A DNA stretch of 64,000 bases from Sipunculus nudus (GCA_026874595.1 CM049316.1:53639676-53703675), one strand, 5' to 3'; counted from the first letter of the stretch, positions 12,701-22,895 are shown. Made by a program: numbers and translations. Notes: generated by a model not told the origin, from the sequence alone.

Positions 12701-14889
12701 TGGGCTTCCCTCCAATTTATTCTTTATCATATGATTTATTGTTTTTCATGTTCCAGGAAAAACTGGACAGAGCATCAGAAAGAAAAGAAGAACTGAAACA
12801 GCAGATCCTTGATTTGGAAGAGGAGTTAAAGGAGTCAAAGAAAGCACAGGGGTAAGATGACTTACATGATCACACTGAAATTGAAAAAAAGGTCTTAATG
12901 CAAAAAAAACCCAGTTATTAATATTTATGTAATTAATTAAAGAACTGAAACTTTGTGAACAAGGCTTCAATAATACAACTGAACAATGCTGACGTTTACG
13001 TGAATAATTAAAATATTTCTTTTGAAGCAGCATATGAGTTGAAATCTGCATTCATGTTAATTTGTTTCCTTTATAAAAGAATATTGAACAACAAATGGAA
13101 GGAGAAAACAGGGTTGATTGGCACTCTTGAGAAACAAGTCATGTCCATGAAGGGAACATGGGAAGGCAAGGAGAAACAGCTGACAGAGGAGCGAGACAAA
13201 GCCATACACGCAGCAAGGTCAGTGGAGGGATTCTACAGAAAGTGACATTCACAATTTGTATTAGGGAAACAGACACAAATTTGATTTAAAAAAAATACCT
13301 GAAATTCTCACATCATCACGTTTAACATTTTAATGCAATATAAGTATTGAAGCTTTAACTTTACAGTTTAGGCAAATTCACTTTCTTTATAGCAAGTCCT
13401 TTTTATTTGAAATTCATAATTTATGCTTGAGAGTAATCCATATTTAACACAGTACTGTAGACTGTAAATTCTTGTATATCCTCCGCCTGGGGTAATAGTT
13501 CCATTAAACTTACAAAGGCTGTAATTATACAATCACTGAAGATGTCTCTTATTATTCTCGTTTGACCTAAGTTTACAAATCTTCAGTATACATGTCTGTT
13601 GCAAGTCCAGTAGAAGACAGAAGTCAGTCCTTTAGTAATTAAATTTGTGTTGCAGTGACCTTGTTTAAATTTTCAAAACTTAATAAATTACTCTTAAAAA
13701 AAGGGCTGCTTATGAATGAAGATCTAATTTAAGGGTTATTTTCAATTTAATGTGCTTAATTGTATATTTGCTCTGCCCAGATTGTGACTTTATTTCCTGT
13801 GATATTTTTTCCGGTCACCAGTGGGATTCTAGTGACTTTTTTCCCTGCGACTTCATTTCCTACCCAAAGTCGCGACTTCATTTCTGTGACTTTTTTTCAC
13901 TAGTGGAAATGAGGGCACTGAAAAAATATGAACACACACTCACAGTGAGACACTGCCTGACATGATAAAAATATATCATCTATATGAGTTAAAGAAGGCA
14001 TGTCAGCAAGGTAAATTAGAAAATGATGACTGGCTTCTTTTAAGTGTTGGTATCGCAACACTTAAAACACTGTCATGTTCATAGAAAGGGATATCTAAAT
14101 TGAAATTTTTCCAATTTTACAACCGCGGCTTCATTCTTGTGGTTTAATGATGGAAGTCCTTTGTCAACGTTTCAGCTTGGCAGTAGAGAAGTTACGTTTG
14201 ATGGATGATTCCTTCCGCAAACAGCTGGAAGCTAAAGAAACCAACAGCCAGGTGGAGCTGAGGAAAGTCGCTCATGAGAAGCAGGCGGAGATTGACGCTG
14301 CCATGAGAAAAGTAAGTAGACCTCATGGCAAGTATGTCTGGTTGTTTGTTAGTCACAAAAATGATTTTATTAAATTTTAGATATCCTGCAGAGTTGAAAC
14401 AAGAGAAAAAACTATCCCCAGGGACAGAGTCTAAGTATAGTCCTTCTTTTTTAATTTTGAATATATCCCTGTACTTAAATATAAATGTAATCCTTTCTAC
14501 ACTTAATTCTAAAATGTATAGTGATAATAGTCCTAGTCTTGATTTATGTTAAATGATTAAATATCATTCCTACATTTAATTTATTTAATGATTGAATATT
14601 TATAACCAATTTTGTTCTTCTTTCACATTCATTTCCACTTAATTTCCTTTCCTTCCCATAGATGGCACCACCATGCTATATGCTTATGTTGGTCTAAGAA
14701 TATTTGAATGCCACCTTGTGGTATTTTGCCACCTGGTTCAAATGATGTGGTTTGGTGCAGGTTGCCGAGGTGGAAGAGGAGATGAGGCTGCTGCTACAAG
14801 AAACTCAGGCCAACAAGAGATCGATGGAAGATCGTGTGAAACAGCTGAATCAAGCCCTGGGCCAGCTACAGCAAGACCTGGTCCATTAA
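695..14889 (+). CDS. LRRCC1: LRRCC1-like centrosomal coiled-coil protein, C-terminal 291 residues (8 exons, 5' part outside window)
   Basis: The exons 695-794, 1763-1851, 2784-2858, 12341-12454, 12757-12851, 13080-13217, 14176-14311 and 14761-14889 join without a frame break (876 nt, 291 codons plus TAA). All have AG before and GT after. The product is one long, highly charged heptad-type coiled coil rich in E, K, Q and L, with no membrane segment or catalytic motif. Recognition as LRRCC1 (CLERC), a leucine-rich-repeat and coiled-coil protein of centrosomes and centrioles, rests on my memory of the vertebrate C-terminus: an NNKW-type segment, then an EKLRLMDDSFRKQ-like segment, then a terminal QLNQALGQLQQD-like helix ending at the stop. 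No alignment was run. The N-terminal leucine-rich repeats would lie to the left of the window. Another large centrosomal coiled-coil protein is the main alternative. Most of the span is intron, including one of 9.5 kb. Confidence 0.75.
1763..1851 (+). CDS. LRRCC1: LRRCC1-like exon b
   Basis: An 89-nt exon between a TTTTAATAG acceptor and a GTGATG donor. It takes phase 1 from exon a, completing a glycine codon, and ends in phase 0. It encodes ASLAQDRGRLEAKIESF and on to KKQLE, a coiled coil. The donor is weaker than the others. Confidence 0.72.
2784..2858 (+). CDS. LRRCC1: LRRCC1-like exon c
   Basis: A 75-nt exon (25 codons, phase 0 to 0) after a TATTTTTAG acceptor and before a GTAAGT donor. 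It encodes an EDQTETIRKLKD-type segment, which I associate with LRRCC1. The 9.5-kb intron that follows holds most of the left-hand repeats. Confidence 0.78.
3060..3447 (-). repeat. Degenerate fragment of the head/tail repeat core (left of the TIR element)
   Basis: Around 3241-3440 the sequence is the reverse complement of the core module seen at 23.5-32.4 kb: GGTAACAGAGACCTAATTTC-type and CTTCTAACTTGACA-type segments, and an alternating text matching the tandem units. It continues after the inserted element, at 4362. Confidence 0.55.
3448..4361. mobile_element. 914-bp non-autonomous DNA transposon with ~165-bp terminal inverted repeats
   Basis: The left end (3448 to about 3613) reappears inverted at the right end (about 4195-4361). 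The terminus reads CATTCGGGCTGGACGAC. Within the left TIR the heptamer GGACGAC starts at 3458, 3473, 3488, 3504 and 3520, a 15-16-bp period; the complement recurs in the right TIR. No transposase frame lies between the TIRs, so this is a MITE-like derivative. It sits inside an older repeat whose pieces (CTCCTTGGAAACCTGAAATTA) flank it near 3249 and 4373. A clean target-site duplication was not seen. Confidence 0.85.
4362..5140 (-). repeat. Degenerate reverse-oriented head/tail element with three copies of the head palindrome
   Basis: 4362-4740 holds reverse-oriented core modules (AAACCTGAAATTAGG, GTGACCT, CTGCAAG). At 4973-4990 and 5045-5065 the palindrome TGACCCATGGGTC is followed by CCTTGT, which is the element head read on the minus strand; a decayed third copy is near 5095-5130. 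Confidence 0.55.
5141..6828. other. Intron sequence without recognised features
   Basis: AT-rich intron of the LRRCC1-like gene. I see no exon with matching splice phase and no obvious repeat family. Confidence 0.5.
6829..7115 (-). mobile_element. tRNA-derived SINE, decayed copy
   Basis: This is a second copy of the SINE at 35108-35452, in the same orientation (tRNA-like head at the right end). Shared blocks include TTTGCCTTCCTGGTCTT, CCAGTACCCATTCAC and GCACCCTTGTG. The B box is decayed and the 3' A-rich tail is missing. Confidence 0.7.
7195..7330. repeat. tRNA-like fragment followed by an isolated head palindrome
   Basis: A GGGTTTGAATCCC block (a B-box-like sequence) at about 7268-7280 is followed at 7296 by AACAAGGGACCCATGGGTCA and CTCAGCTG, the head of the large repeat family. 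Both are probably truncated insertions. Confidence 0.4.
7331..8640. other. Very AT-rich intron stretch
   Basis: Contains long A/T tracts, especially 7540-7860 with AATATTATA-like text. No coding exon or defined repeat was recognised. Confidence 0.45.
8641..11656 (+). mobile_element. Head/tail family element with ~680-bp tandem units, split by a pearl-like insertion
   Basis: Two units share blocks such as CGTGYCATGGTCAAA at about 8669 and 9349 (680 bp apart), then GGCAAAATTTAAGGTAC, TTATGTTTGGGCC and CATGGTAGG. The second unit is interrupted at 9548-11265 and resumes at 11266. The right end (11621-11656) is the shared tail: TAGCTCAG, GACTTATAGTC and CTGAGCTAAAA, preceded by GACGGAC-rich text. 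A related copy is at 43690-44277. The left end is not defined. Confidence 0.75.
9548..11265 (+). mobile_element. Pearl/Helitron-like non-autonomous element with a ~180-bp tandem core
   Basis: It starts ATGCCCCCGCC and ends with its inverse GGCGGGGGCAT, followed by a small hairpin (GTGTCG-TTC-CGACAC) and CTAG. Between them are about nine units of roughly 180 bp, each with TGTACGGACTTTTTTTCGCA, GCCTGCAGATATTGGCC, TTTTTGGTGTGTGGGCAGAT and GGTTGACCTACTTTTGAC. Bivalve pearl elements, now classed with Helitron/Helentron-type elements, are known for this head, tandem core and tail design. The surrounding repeat is cut cleanly, with TTTTT on both sides. No rep/helicase frame is present. Confidence 0.75.
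11657..12340. other. Intron sequence without recognised features
   Basis: Unique-looking AT-rich sequence between the repeat tail and exon d. No exon or repeat recognised. Confidence 0.5.
12341..12454 (+). CDS. LRRCC1: LRRCC1-like exon d
   Basis: A 114-nt exon (38 codons, phase 0 to 0) between a TTTGGCACAG acceptor and a GTAAGC donor. The product is charged coiled coil, starting GLIEREEELKRSRDE and ending NQDLQ. Confidence 0.78.
12757..12851 (+). CDS. LRRCC1: LRRCC1-like exon e
   Basis: A 95-nt exon, phase 0 to 2, after CATGTTCCAG and before GTAAGA. It encodes EKLDRASERKEELKQQ and on through an EEELKESKKAQG segment; the last glycine codon is split with the next exon. Confidence 0.78.
13080..13217 (+). 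CDS. LRRCC1: LRRCC1-like exon f
   Basis: A 138-nt exon, phase 2 in and 2 out. The acceptor is TTTCCTTTATAAAAG and the donor GTCAGT. It encodes an ILNNKWKEKTG motif followed by a GKEKQLTEERDKAI coiled-coil stretch, the segment most like the LRRCC1 C-terminal region I remember. The tract before the acceptor is purine-interrupted but the reading frame fits exactly. Confidence 0.78.
13218..14175. other. Intron sequence without recognised features
   Basis: Intron between exons f and g. 13780-13900 has several TGACTT..TTTCC repeats in a decayed, low-complexity stretch; nothing else stands out. Confidence 0.45.
14176..14311 (+). CDS. LRRCC1: LRRCC1-like exon g
   Basis: A 136-nt exon after ACGTTTCAG and before GTAAGT, phase 2 in (split serine codon) and 0 out. 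It encodes LAVEKLRLMDDSFRKQ and on to HEKQAEIDAAMRK. Confidence 0.8.
14761..14889 (+). CDS. LRRCC1: LRRCC1-like terminal exon with stop
   Basis: A 129-nt last coding exon after TTTGGTGCAG, phase 0. It encodes VAEVEEEMRLLLQETQ and on to GQLQQDLVH, then TAA at 14887-14889. Confidence 0.8.
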   Translation, partial: VAEVEEEMRLLLQETQANKRSMEDRVKQLNQALGQLQQDLVH

Positions 14890-15227
14890 CACGTGTACGA
14901 TTTACTCCTAAATACCAAATTCTTTTATTGTACCCCATTGTCATCAACTGATTTCTATTGGGAGACTTTGGTTCATGACATCTTGTGGTGATCTGCTGGG
15001 AAGAAAAGGAAGAAAGATAGGCTGGTTATTTAGTTTTACTGGAGCATGACAGAGCTGTTAATATTTATTCATCAGTAAGAAAGCCATGTGAAAGGGCTTT
15101 TCAGTTGGATGTGATGGAGCACACTATTACATTTTTCATCAGTTGAAGCATCTTTCGATTGTTATGTGATTAATGCATTAACAGATGATTCATGAAGATC
15201 ATGTTTCATGCCACAAGCTCTCTAGAT
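14890..15227 (+). other. Probable 3' UTR of the LRRCC1-like gene
   Basis: A non-repetitive, AT-rich stretch between the stop codon and the first downstream repeat. I see no AATAAA in it. The nearest clear AATAAA hexamers are at 18021-18026 and 18337-18342, beyond a 1.3-kb repeat, so the true end is undecided. Confidence 0.35.
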
Positions 15228-16588
15228 TTTTAGCGAACCTGTGAGCTTATGCGATGGTGTGGCGTCGTCCGGCGTCTGTACTTTAACCCATACTAACTTG
15301 AAAACGGCAAGAGTTAGCATCACAAAATTTTATGCATAAAATTAGTCATCTGAAAAACTTTGCTTATTTTTGGCTAACTGCATTTTCTTAGATTTTATAG
15401 GGAAAAAGCTAAAAAAGCTTTAAAAATCTTCTTCTCCGAAACTGTTCAGCCAAATTGTCCAGTATTTCACAAAAATGATCCCTACAACAATCTCTCTCAA
15501 GTTTGTTCAAATGATTTAAGTTCGGTGATTTTTGGCTGAGTTACAGCTAGTTGAACTTAGTCATCTGTCCAAAAAGGCATACTAAAATTACAAACTTAGA
15601 AACGGCTGGAGCTATCATCACCAAATTTTATGCCAATGTTGGTCACATGAGTCATATCTGAAATTGAGGTATTGGTGGCGCCACCTGCATCGGCCTTTTT
15701 TGTACAGGGGTCATCAGTGCCCGTATCATACTGACAGCTACAAATAACTTCTACTCTGAAACGATATGGGCGAATTGTTTAATATCGCACAGAAATGATC
15801 CTAGGGTAGTGCTTTCTGAAGTTTGTTCAAATGGTCTCAGTTCAGTGACGTTTGGCTAAGTTATGGGAAGCTGAATTTAGTCATATACCATAACAGCCCA
15901 TTTTAGCTAAGTGGCAACAAAAATCTTCTTCTCAAAAACCACTGGGCCAAAGTCTTAAATCTCACACATTAATTATCCTTAGATGTTGATAATTCAAGTT
16001 TGTTCAAATGGTTTTGGTTCAGTGATTTTTGGCTGAGTTATGGGTAGCTTAACTTAGCCATTTTGCTGTATTTTCCCATATGAGTTATAAACCTGCAAAA
16101 CATTTTTAGACTGACACCACTGAGGCCAATTTGTTTAATATTTTACAAGAATAGTCCCCTGAATAATTCTTATAATGATTATCTTTTATGGTTCCAAAGA
16201 ATGAATTATGGCTGAATTATAAAGATTGAATTAAGTCATTTTACCATATATGGTAGCTGTGTAAAGCAGATTCATCTAACCTAGCACCAGTTTATCAGCA
16301 TCCCTTACATCATGCCTCTAGACCTTCAGATTTCAGGTTATCTACGGTTAATATTGACAAGAATGTTTTTTAAAAGCTTTTAAAAAAATGTAGATTTATG
16401 ATTTTAGATATACTTCATACCAGGCAATGTTAACAATCACAGGTATACAGCTCTCTGTGGGTATATAAAGACGGCTATACATAGATTATAAATAATTGGT
16501 ATCCATACTAACTTAATTCAAGATTTTGCCATCAGTGAGATGTATCTGTATTATAATTTTGCATTCAATATGCATCTTTAGTAATTTT
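15228..16588 (+). repeat. 1.3-kb dispersed repeat, copy 1
   Basis: Begins TTTTTAGCGAACCTGTGAGC. It is collinear with 19022-20370 for about 1.35 kb, sharing GGTGGCGCCACCTGCATCGG (15674) and AGTAGTGCTTTCTGAAG-like blocks. No long open frame. It lies just beyond the LRRCC1-like stop codon. Confidence 0.85.
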
Positions 16589-16960
16589 TAGTGAGCCTGT
16601 GAGCTAATTTGATGTTGTGGCGGCGTCCATAGTCCATCTTCTGTAAGTTAACCCATACTATTCGAAAATGACTGGAGCTAGCATCATGAAATGTAATGTA
16701 AAAAATTAGCCATCTGAAAAACTTTGCATTTTCTTAGATTTTAATGAGAAAAAATTTAAAAACCTATAAAAATCTTCTCTGAAGAAATGGTCAAGCCAAA
16801 TTGTTCAGTAATTCACAGAAATAATCTTTTATATCATATCTTACAAGTTTGTTCGAAAGGTTCAAGTATGATATAAAAGATTAAAAAGTATTTTAGCCAA
16901 AGTCTTTCAGTATGTGTTAACAGATTTACCAACAGGCCAAGATTGTGTCTGTAATTTTAA
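16589..16960 (+). repeat. Truncated third copy of the 1.3-kb repeat, containing a hairpin
   Basis: Restarts with TTTTTAGTGAGCCTGTGAGC directly after copy 1 and follows the family for about 280 bp. It then contains an inverted repeat: AATCTTTTATATCATATCTT at 16823-16842 pairs with 16864-16882 across a 21-base loop. Confidence 0.7.
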
Positions 16961-17600
16961 ATAGGTTGAGAAACTGCCAACTGTTTCAGATTTGGCAAAA
17001 GATCAAGAGTTCATTCAGTGCAGCCAGATATAGGTCAAGAGTTCAATCAGTGCAGCCAAGCACAAGGCATGTGATCACCTCATGGGTGACATGTGAACAC
17101 CTCATGGGCACCATGTGATAACCTCATAGGTAGCATGTGATCAACTCATGAGTATCATGTGATCACCTCGTGTTTCTTGCCCCTCAGGGCTGCATGTGGA
17201 GCCAATCTGAGAGCTCTTGCAATAGTGTGGCTACTATTTCAGATTAGGCAACAGGTCAAGAGTTCACTCAGTGCAGCCAGGTACAGGTCAGGAGTTCACT
17301 CTGTGCAGTAGCTGCATTCTATTTATAGCAGTGGTAGACTGCCCACTGCATCAGATTTGGCACCAAAGTTCAGCCTGGATCTATTTATAGCTTTGGCAGA
17401 CTGCCAACTGTGTCAGATTATGCAACAGGTCAAGAGTTCAATCAGTGCAGCCAGGTACAGGTCAAAAGTTTACTCAGTCTAGCCAGGTGCAGGTCATGAG
17501 TTCACTCAGTGCAGTAGCCTGAGCAAGCAATTTGTCACAGTTCACTCGGGGCAACTGCCTTTCTCACCTAAGCCTGGTCAGCCCCATGCATCAGACTCAA
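16961..17600. repeat. Irregular tandem repeats (GGTCAAGAGTTCACTCAGTGCAG and CACCTCATGGG types)
   Basis: Phrases such as CAAGAGTTCACTCAGTGCAG, CCAGGTACAGGTCA and CATGTGATCACCTCATGG recur at irregular spacing. A decayed minisatellite; no coding signal. Confidence 0.7.
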
Positions 17601-17619
17601 GGTAAGTTTGATGTATTGG

Positions 17620-17930
17620 CCTAATATAATGACCTTTCTATGTGTCTTTGATGGCTTTCTCGCTCACAAGACAGGTGTAGCCACCTACAATGACTTTTGC
17701 ACAGTTTGTGTCCCTGCGTTTTCTCAGGAGGGGTTTGATATATCAGTCTGAAATTGGGCATATGTATATATCTCCGATAGCTTTGTTGTATACAAGACTG
17801 GTGGTGCCAGCTACAATCATTTTTGTGTTGTGTGCACCCATGCCAGAATTTCAGCAGTGATCTTTGTGTAATTGTTTCATATTCAAAATAGTTAGTACTT
17901 GCATTGTTCATATACATGAAAAGTAATGGT
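17620..17930 (-). repeat. Minus-oriented copy of the GGTGGNGCCACC family
   Basis: Read on the minus strand it matches the modules at 63505-64000 (CAATTTCAGNCTGATATATCAAA, TTGTAGGTGGCNCCAC, ATACAAGACT). The open frame across it is a by-product. Confidence 0.65.
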
Positions 17931-18455
17931 CCAGCATTGAAGCATTATACCTGGTGTATTTCCCAATGCACAGGTTCGCATTAGGCCTGTAGGCCTTGTT
18001 TATATCATGTAACCATGTTAAATAAACAAGATAAAGTACATGTAAGATCAAATGTGTGAACTTTTATGCAGGTCGAACTTGCTAAAAAAGTTGTTAAATT
18101 TGTACAATTCTACATGGTAAGCCAATTTGACATTTTGTTATATAGCTGAAACAGAATGGTGGCTTAACATATGGCAGACTTTTACCTCGGACCAGTAATA
18201 TTTATTTTATTGGTATCATCCCTTTCAAAATTTATCCTGGTATATTTGTGATCCAGCTGGAATGTAACTTTTAATAGTTTTTCAGACAAGACAGGATAAT
18301 GAATATTGTTTATTGGGAAAGTATGTATATATTTCCAATAAAGTACTTTATTTTATAAATTTTAGTTGGATTTTTCTGTGTGATTGTGATTGAGTGGCTA
18401 TGGTACACATTAAGTCATTTAAACTAATTTGTTACAAGCAAAGTCGTGGAATTAA
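17931..18455. other. Intergenic sequence with candidate polyadenylation hexamers
   Basis: AATAAA at 18021-18026 and 18337-18342 on the + strand. Either could serve the LRRCC1-like gene if its 3' UTR spans the repeats, but nothing shows this directly. Confidence 0.25.
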
Positions 18456-18640
18456 TACTGTGGTTGGCTTTATATTAACAGGGCTCAATTTTCACGCTCA
18501 AGCAATTTTTCATAGTTTCACAGGGTTCCATTTTCGCGATTGGGCATATTAATTTTTAAATAACCACAAAAATAGGTATGAATTCTCTACTTATGTTAAT
18601 CTAAGTTATGTTTTGCTCAAACAACAAAGTCAGTCACTGC
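18456..18640 (+). mobile_element. Left-end relic of the TACTGTGGTTG TIR element
   Basis: TACTGTGGTTGGCTTTATATT at about 18458, then CAGGGCTCAATTTTCACG and TTTCACAGGGTTCCATTTTCGCG, matches the left end of the element at 49782. I could not find a right end before the repeat at 19022. Confidence 0.55.
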
Positions 18641-19021
18641 CAGAATGTGGCGATTCCGCTTCAAAGGGACATTGGTTTCACAGCTTTGTCATATCATATC
18701 AATTTAAGTATGGCCCTCCACTCTACCTTGATCATATCATGTTCGGATTACGTAATAGAAACATCGTTCAGTGGAAATAACAAATCGGTTACGAAGAGGC
18801 CATATCCTTGAAGAGAACGCGCAAGGAAGGTCTTCCAGTTCACCGTGAGTGTGAAAAAGAAGAAAGAGCAGAATCACTCTGAGCGGTGATAAGATCAGAT
18901 CGACCGACAGCCGACAAAGCGTAAGCACTCAGAGTTCAAGCAGTTCGACCAAGAAAAACGGCTTGCAATTGCAATTTAATAAATAAAATCAGACATGGAG
19001 AACTGCAAGTCAGAACCAAGC

Positions 19022-20370
19022 ATTTTTTAGCGAACCTGTGAGCTTATGCAATGGTGTGGCGTGGTCCGTCGTGCGTTGTCTGTACGTTAACCATAGCTAT
19101 CTCAAAAACGGCAGGAGCTAGCATCACCAAATTTTTGCAAATAATCAGTCATCCAAAAAACTATATCGGATTTTGTTTATTTTTTTTCTTACTGAATTTT
19201 CTTAGATTTTATAGGGAAAAAGCTAAAAAAACTTAAAAACTCATTCTCCGCAATTGTCCAGCCAAATTGTCCAATTACAGGAATGATCCCTGGACCAATC
19301 TTTCTCAAGTTTGTTCGAATGGTTCTAGTTTGGAGATTTTTGGCCGAGTTACAGGAGGTTGAACTTTGTTAACTGTGCAAAAAAGCATATTAAAATTTAA
19401 ATCTCAGAAATGGCTGGAGCTATCATCACCAAAATTTATGCCAATGTTGGTCACATAGGTCATATCTGAAATTGAGGTATTGGTGGCGCCACCTGCATCG
19501 GCCTTTTTTGTCCGGGGTCATCAGTGCCTGTATCACACTGAGGGCTACAAAAAACTTCTTCTCTGAAACTATATGGCCAAAATGTTTAATATCGCACAGA
19601 AATGATCCTAGGGTAGTGCTTTCTGAAGTTTGTTCAAATGGTCTCTTTTCAATGACTTTTGGCTAAGTTATGGGAAGCTGAATTTAGTTATATGCCATAA
19701 CAGCCCATTTTAGCTCAGTGGCTACAAAGATCTTCTTCTCAAAAACCACTGGGCCAAATTCTTAAATCTCCCACATTAATTATCCTTAGATGTTGATAAT
19801 TCAAGTTTGTTCAAATGGTTTTGGTTCAGTGCTTTTTGGCTGAGTTACAGGAAGCTGAACTTAGCTAGTTTGCTGTATCTTCCTATGAGTTATAAACCTG
19901 TGAAACGTTTTTCGACTGATGCCAATGAAGCCAGTTTGTTAAATATTTTACAAGAATAATCCCTACAATAATTCTTATAATAATTGTCATTAATGGTTCC
20001 ACATGAATGATTTTTGGAGATTGAATTGAGTCATTTTACCATATATGTTAGCTGTATGATGCTGTTACATCTAGCCTGGCACCAGTTTATCAGCATCTAT
20101 TACATCATGCCACTAGACATTTAGATTTCAGGTTATCTTTGGTTAATATTGACAAGAAAGTTTTTTAAAAGCTTTTAAAAAAATGTAGATTTATGATTTA
20201 AGTTATTCATCATACCAGACAATGTTACAATCATGGATATATAGCTCTCTGTGGCTATATAAAGACAACTGTATGTGGATTATAAATTATTGGTATCCCT
20301 ACTCAACTTAATTCAAGAATTTGCCATCAATAAGATATATCTGTATTTTAATTTTGCATTCAGTATGCAT
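19022..20370 (+). repeat. 1.3-kb dispersed repeat, copy 2
   Basis: Collinear with 15228-16588, including the GGTGGCGCCACC palindrome (19482-19493) and a near-identical TGAATTTAGTNATATNCCATAACAGCCCA region. Same orientation as copy 1, 3.8 kb away. Confidence 0.85.
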
Positions 20371-20499
20371 CAGTAATAATTTTACATATATTCCTGATTG
20401 CTTTTTTATAAAAAGTCAGCTGAAAAGCATTTTGTATTGGGGAAAATAAATTTCCAAGTTATTTCAAGTGGGGACCACTTTTGTGTACAGATGGCAGCA

Positions 20500-21140
20500 C
20501 TTGGTTTACCATTGGCAGATAATGTTGGCCATTAGCCAAGATGTCAGCTCTACAAATAGTTTTGGAAGATTTTTGGTTGACCTCTGACCTTTACTCTTTG
20601 CCCAGCGTCTATTTGTACGTCTGTTTCCACACATTAACCTACATATTTCGGGAACCGTTTGACCAATAAAGCTAAAGATTCTGCACAAATGCCCTTGGAA
20701 AGCTTTATAACATACACTAAAAATGGTGGCGCCACCTGCAACCATTCTTTCACAGCGTCCATCTGTTCATCTGCCTTGGGATAAAAAAACACACATATCT
20801 CCGCAGTGGTTTGACATATCCACCTGATATTTTGCATGTTTATACATCCTTGACAGCCTTGACATCTGCAGTTGAACATAAAAACTAAAACACAGAGAAA
20901 TTGGATCAAAATTTGATAATTTTGTTTTGAGCTGGAGAGAATAATTTTTCAGATAGATATTCCAAAACCAATCCTAACCAAGGTATGCAAGAGAGCAATC
21001 ACTGACCTGAATTTGAATGAAATCTGATAATATTTAGGAAAGTTATCACATGGAAACCAACCTGACAGAATAGACAGAAAGACAGAGGGATTGACAGAAA
21101 AGCCCAAATCAATGTCGCCCCCTTGCGGGAACTGGGTCAA
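20500..21140 (-). repeat. GGTGGCGCCACC repeat module, minus orientation
   Basis: Contains a perfect GGTGGCGCCACC at 20725-20736 and phrases (ACATATCTCCGCAGTGGTTTGA, CTGATATTTTGCATGTTTATAC) that are the complement of the 29.3-30.4-kb modules. Open frames here are repeat-derived. Confidence 0.65.
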
Positions 21141-22560
21141 TAAATGAACAAGGATGTACCTTCCCTTGGTATCATTATATATGTTGAAGAAAATTAACCA
21201 AAGTATCCTAAACCTGCCTCTGATGGGAGTATATCTTTAGCTGCTGTTGGAGTGAGCACACACTACAGTCAACAAAGATCAGTATTATGTGCACGGATTA
21301 TTGAATTAAAATCTGCTTTTAGATTTTGATTTACGCGTTACATTTAATGAAAATCTGGTTTATAACTCCATACAATATAATTACAAGGCCAACACATATA
21401 CCCTGAAAAAATATTTATCCCTCAATAACAGAGGCAATCATTTATAGCTAGATATTTAACAGAAAACCATGGTAACAGAGAAAAGACACAATGAAAATAA
21501 AATATAGATAATTTAATCATTTAGAACACATTTTTTGTAAAATCAAAATCTGGCAATGACAAATGAATTCTGTTGGTTACAAAATATACTCCATGTTTTT
21601 ATTTTCAACAAAAAGCATCAAATACAAGAAGTCCAGACTACTTCTGGAGCATATTAAATAAAGCTAACCTGATGGAAGGCTTCTGGAAAACAATGAAACC
21701 ACAAACTCTCCTTTTTAAACGAATGCACTTAATTAAAGAAACTAATGTTGAAAACAATGAAACCACAAACTCTCCTTTTTAAACGAATGCACTTAATTAA
21801 AGAAACTAATGGTGTGGCCTCATGGTAATTAAATTTGAGGCAATGTGGTTGATCTATTTGCATATCAGAGAGCTTAAAATAAAATTTATTAATATTTATA
21901 TATTCAGTGATAATACCCCAGTAAATGAAAATTGCATATGAAATAATGAAGAATGCCTATAACAAAAATCTGCTTGGTCTGCTCAAATACAATGAGCCTC
22001 TCTGATTTCACTTAACAAAAGACTTAAACAAAGAAGGGTACTGCAATAAATGGGGATATAGATGAAAGATCTGATCTGATTCACAGCCAAAATGGTTTAT
22101 TTGTTGATAATGCTAAGTGAAGGTATTTCAATCAGATATGTATGGATTTACATCTTTATGAACCTTTACCTTGAAATATAGTGTTTTTTAACAAGGTAGG
22201 TCTCTTCAATATATTGGTGTTTCTCAGGCGTGGATCCAGATTTAGGAAAAGGAGGCGTCAAACCCAGGAGGATTAATGACAACACCTAAAAAAGGTCCCC
22301 AGGTTGAGACGAGGAAGGATCCAGGCCACAAAAAAACCAACTGCTTCTGTTCCTAAAAGACCATTCAGATCTGGAAGACAGATTTTGGATTTCTAAGTTA
22401 AAAAAAAATATTGAATTGATTCACTCTCACTCCCCAGATGGCAGCAGCAGGATGAGAGTTAGCAGTCTCTGACTGTCTCAGGGTGAATTTAGCAGTGTTT
22501 CAGGAATAACTGTATTTAACTTGCTAATTTAGCCTGCATCTTACCATTAATCAGGCCCCA
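21141..22560. other. Intergenic sequence with a perfect 64-bp tandem duplication
   Basis: The 64-bp unit starting at about 21687 (AAAACAATGAAACCACAAAC and on) is repeated exactly at about 21751. Near 22230-22330 is a decayed GTGGATCCAG-type element like the one at 28537. No gene seen. Confidence 0.6.
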
Positions 22561-22603
22561 GTGACCACATTCGTCAGAAACAGAATGATTAAAGTTGACT
22601 TTA

Positions 22604-22895
22604 CAGTCATGCTGAGCTACAGAAGTAGGTTCTGTGGGTATTCAGTCATGCTGAGCTACAGAAGTAGGTTCTGTGGGTATTCAGTCATGCTGAGCTACAG
22701 AAGTAGGTTCTGTGGGTATTCAGTCATGCTGAGCTACAGAAGTAGGTTCTGTGGGTATTCAGTCATGCTGAGCTACAGAAGTAGGTTCTGTGGGTATTCA
22801 GTCATGCTGAGCTACAGAAGTAGGTTCTGTGGGTATTCAGTCATGCTGAGCTACAGAAGTAGGTTCTGTGGGTATTCAGTCATGCTGAGCTATAG
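22604..22895 (+). repeat. 39-bp minisatellite, 7 full copies plus a partial
   Basis: Unit starts at 22604, 22643, 22682, 22721, 22760, 22799, 22838 and 22877 (partial). The full copies look identical. The unit begins CAGTCATGCTGAGCTACAGA. As 39 is a multiple of 3 it stays open, giving a 122-codon frame at 22561-22929 with a 13-residue repeat; I see no other coding evidence. Confidence 0.95.

Noticed and set aside
12746..13051. 101-codon minus frame
   Set aside because: It is the shadow of exon e and its flanks on the other strand.
13750..13965. 71-codon + frame in the LRRCC1-like intron
   Set aside because: Low-complexity TGACTTTNTTTCC repeats; exons f and g join without it.
17621..17917. 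98-codon minus frame as a gene
   Set aside because: It lies wholly in a dispersed repeat module shared with 63505-64000.
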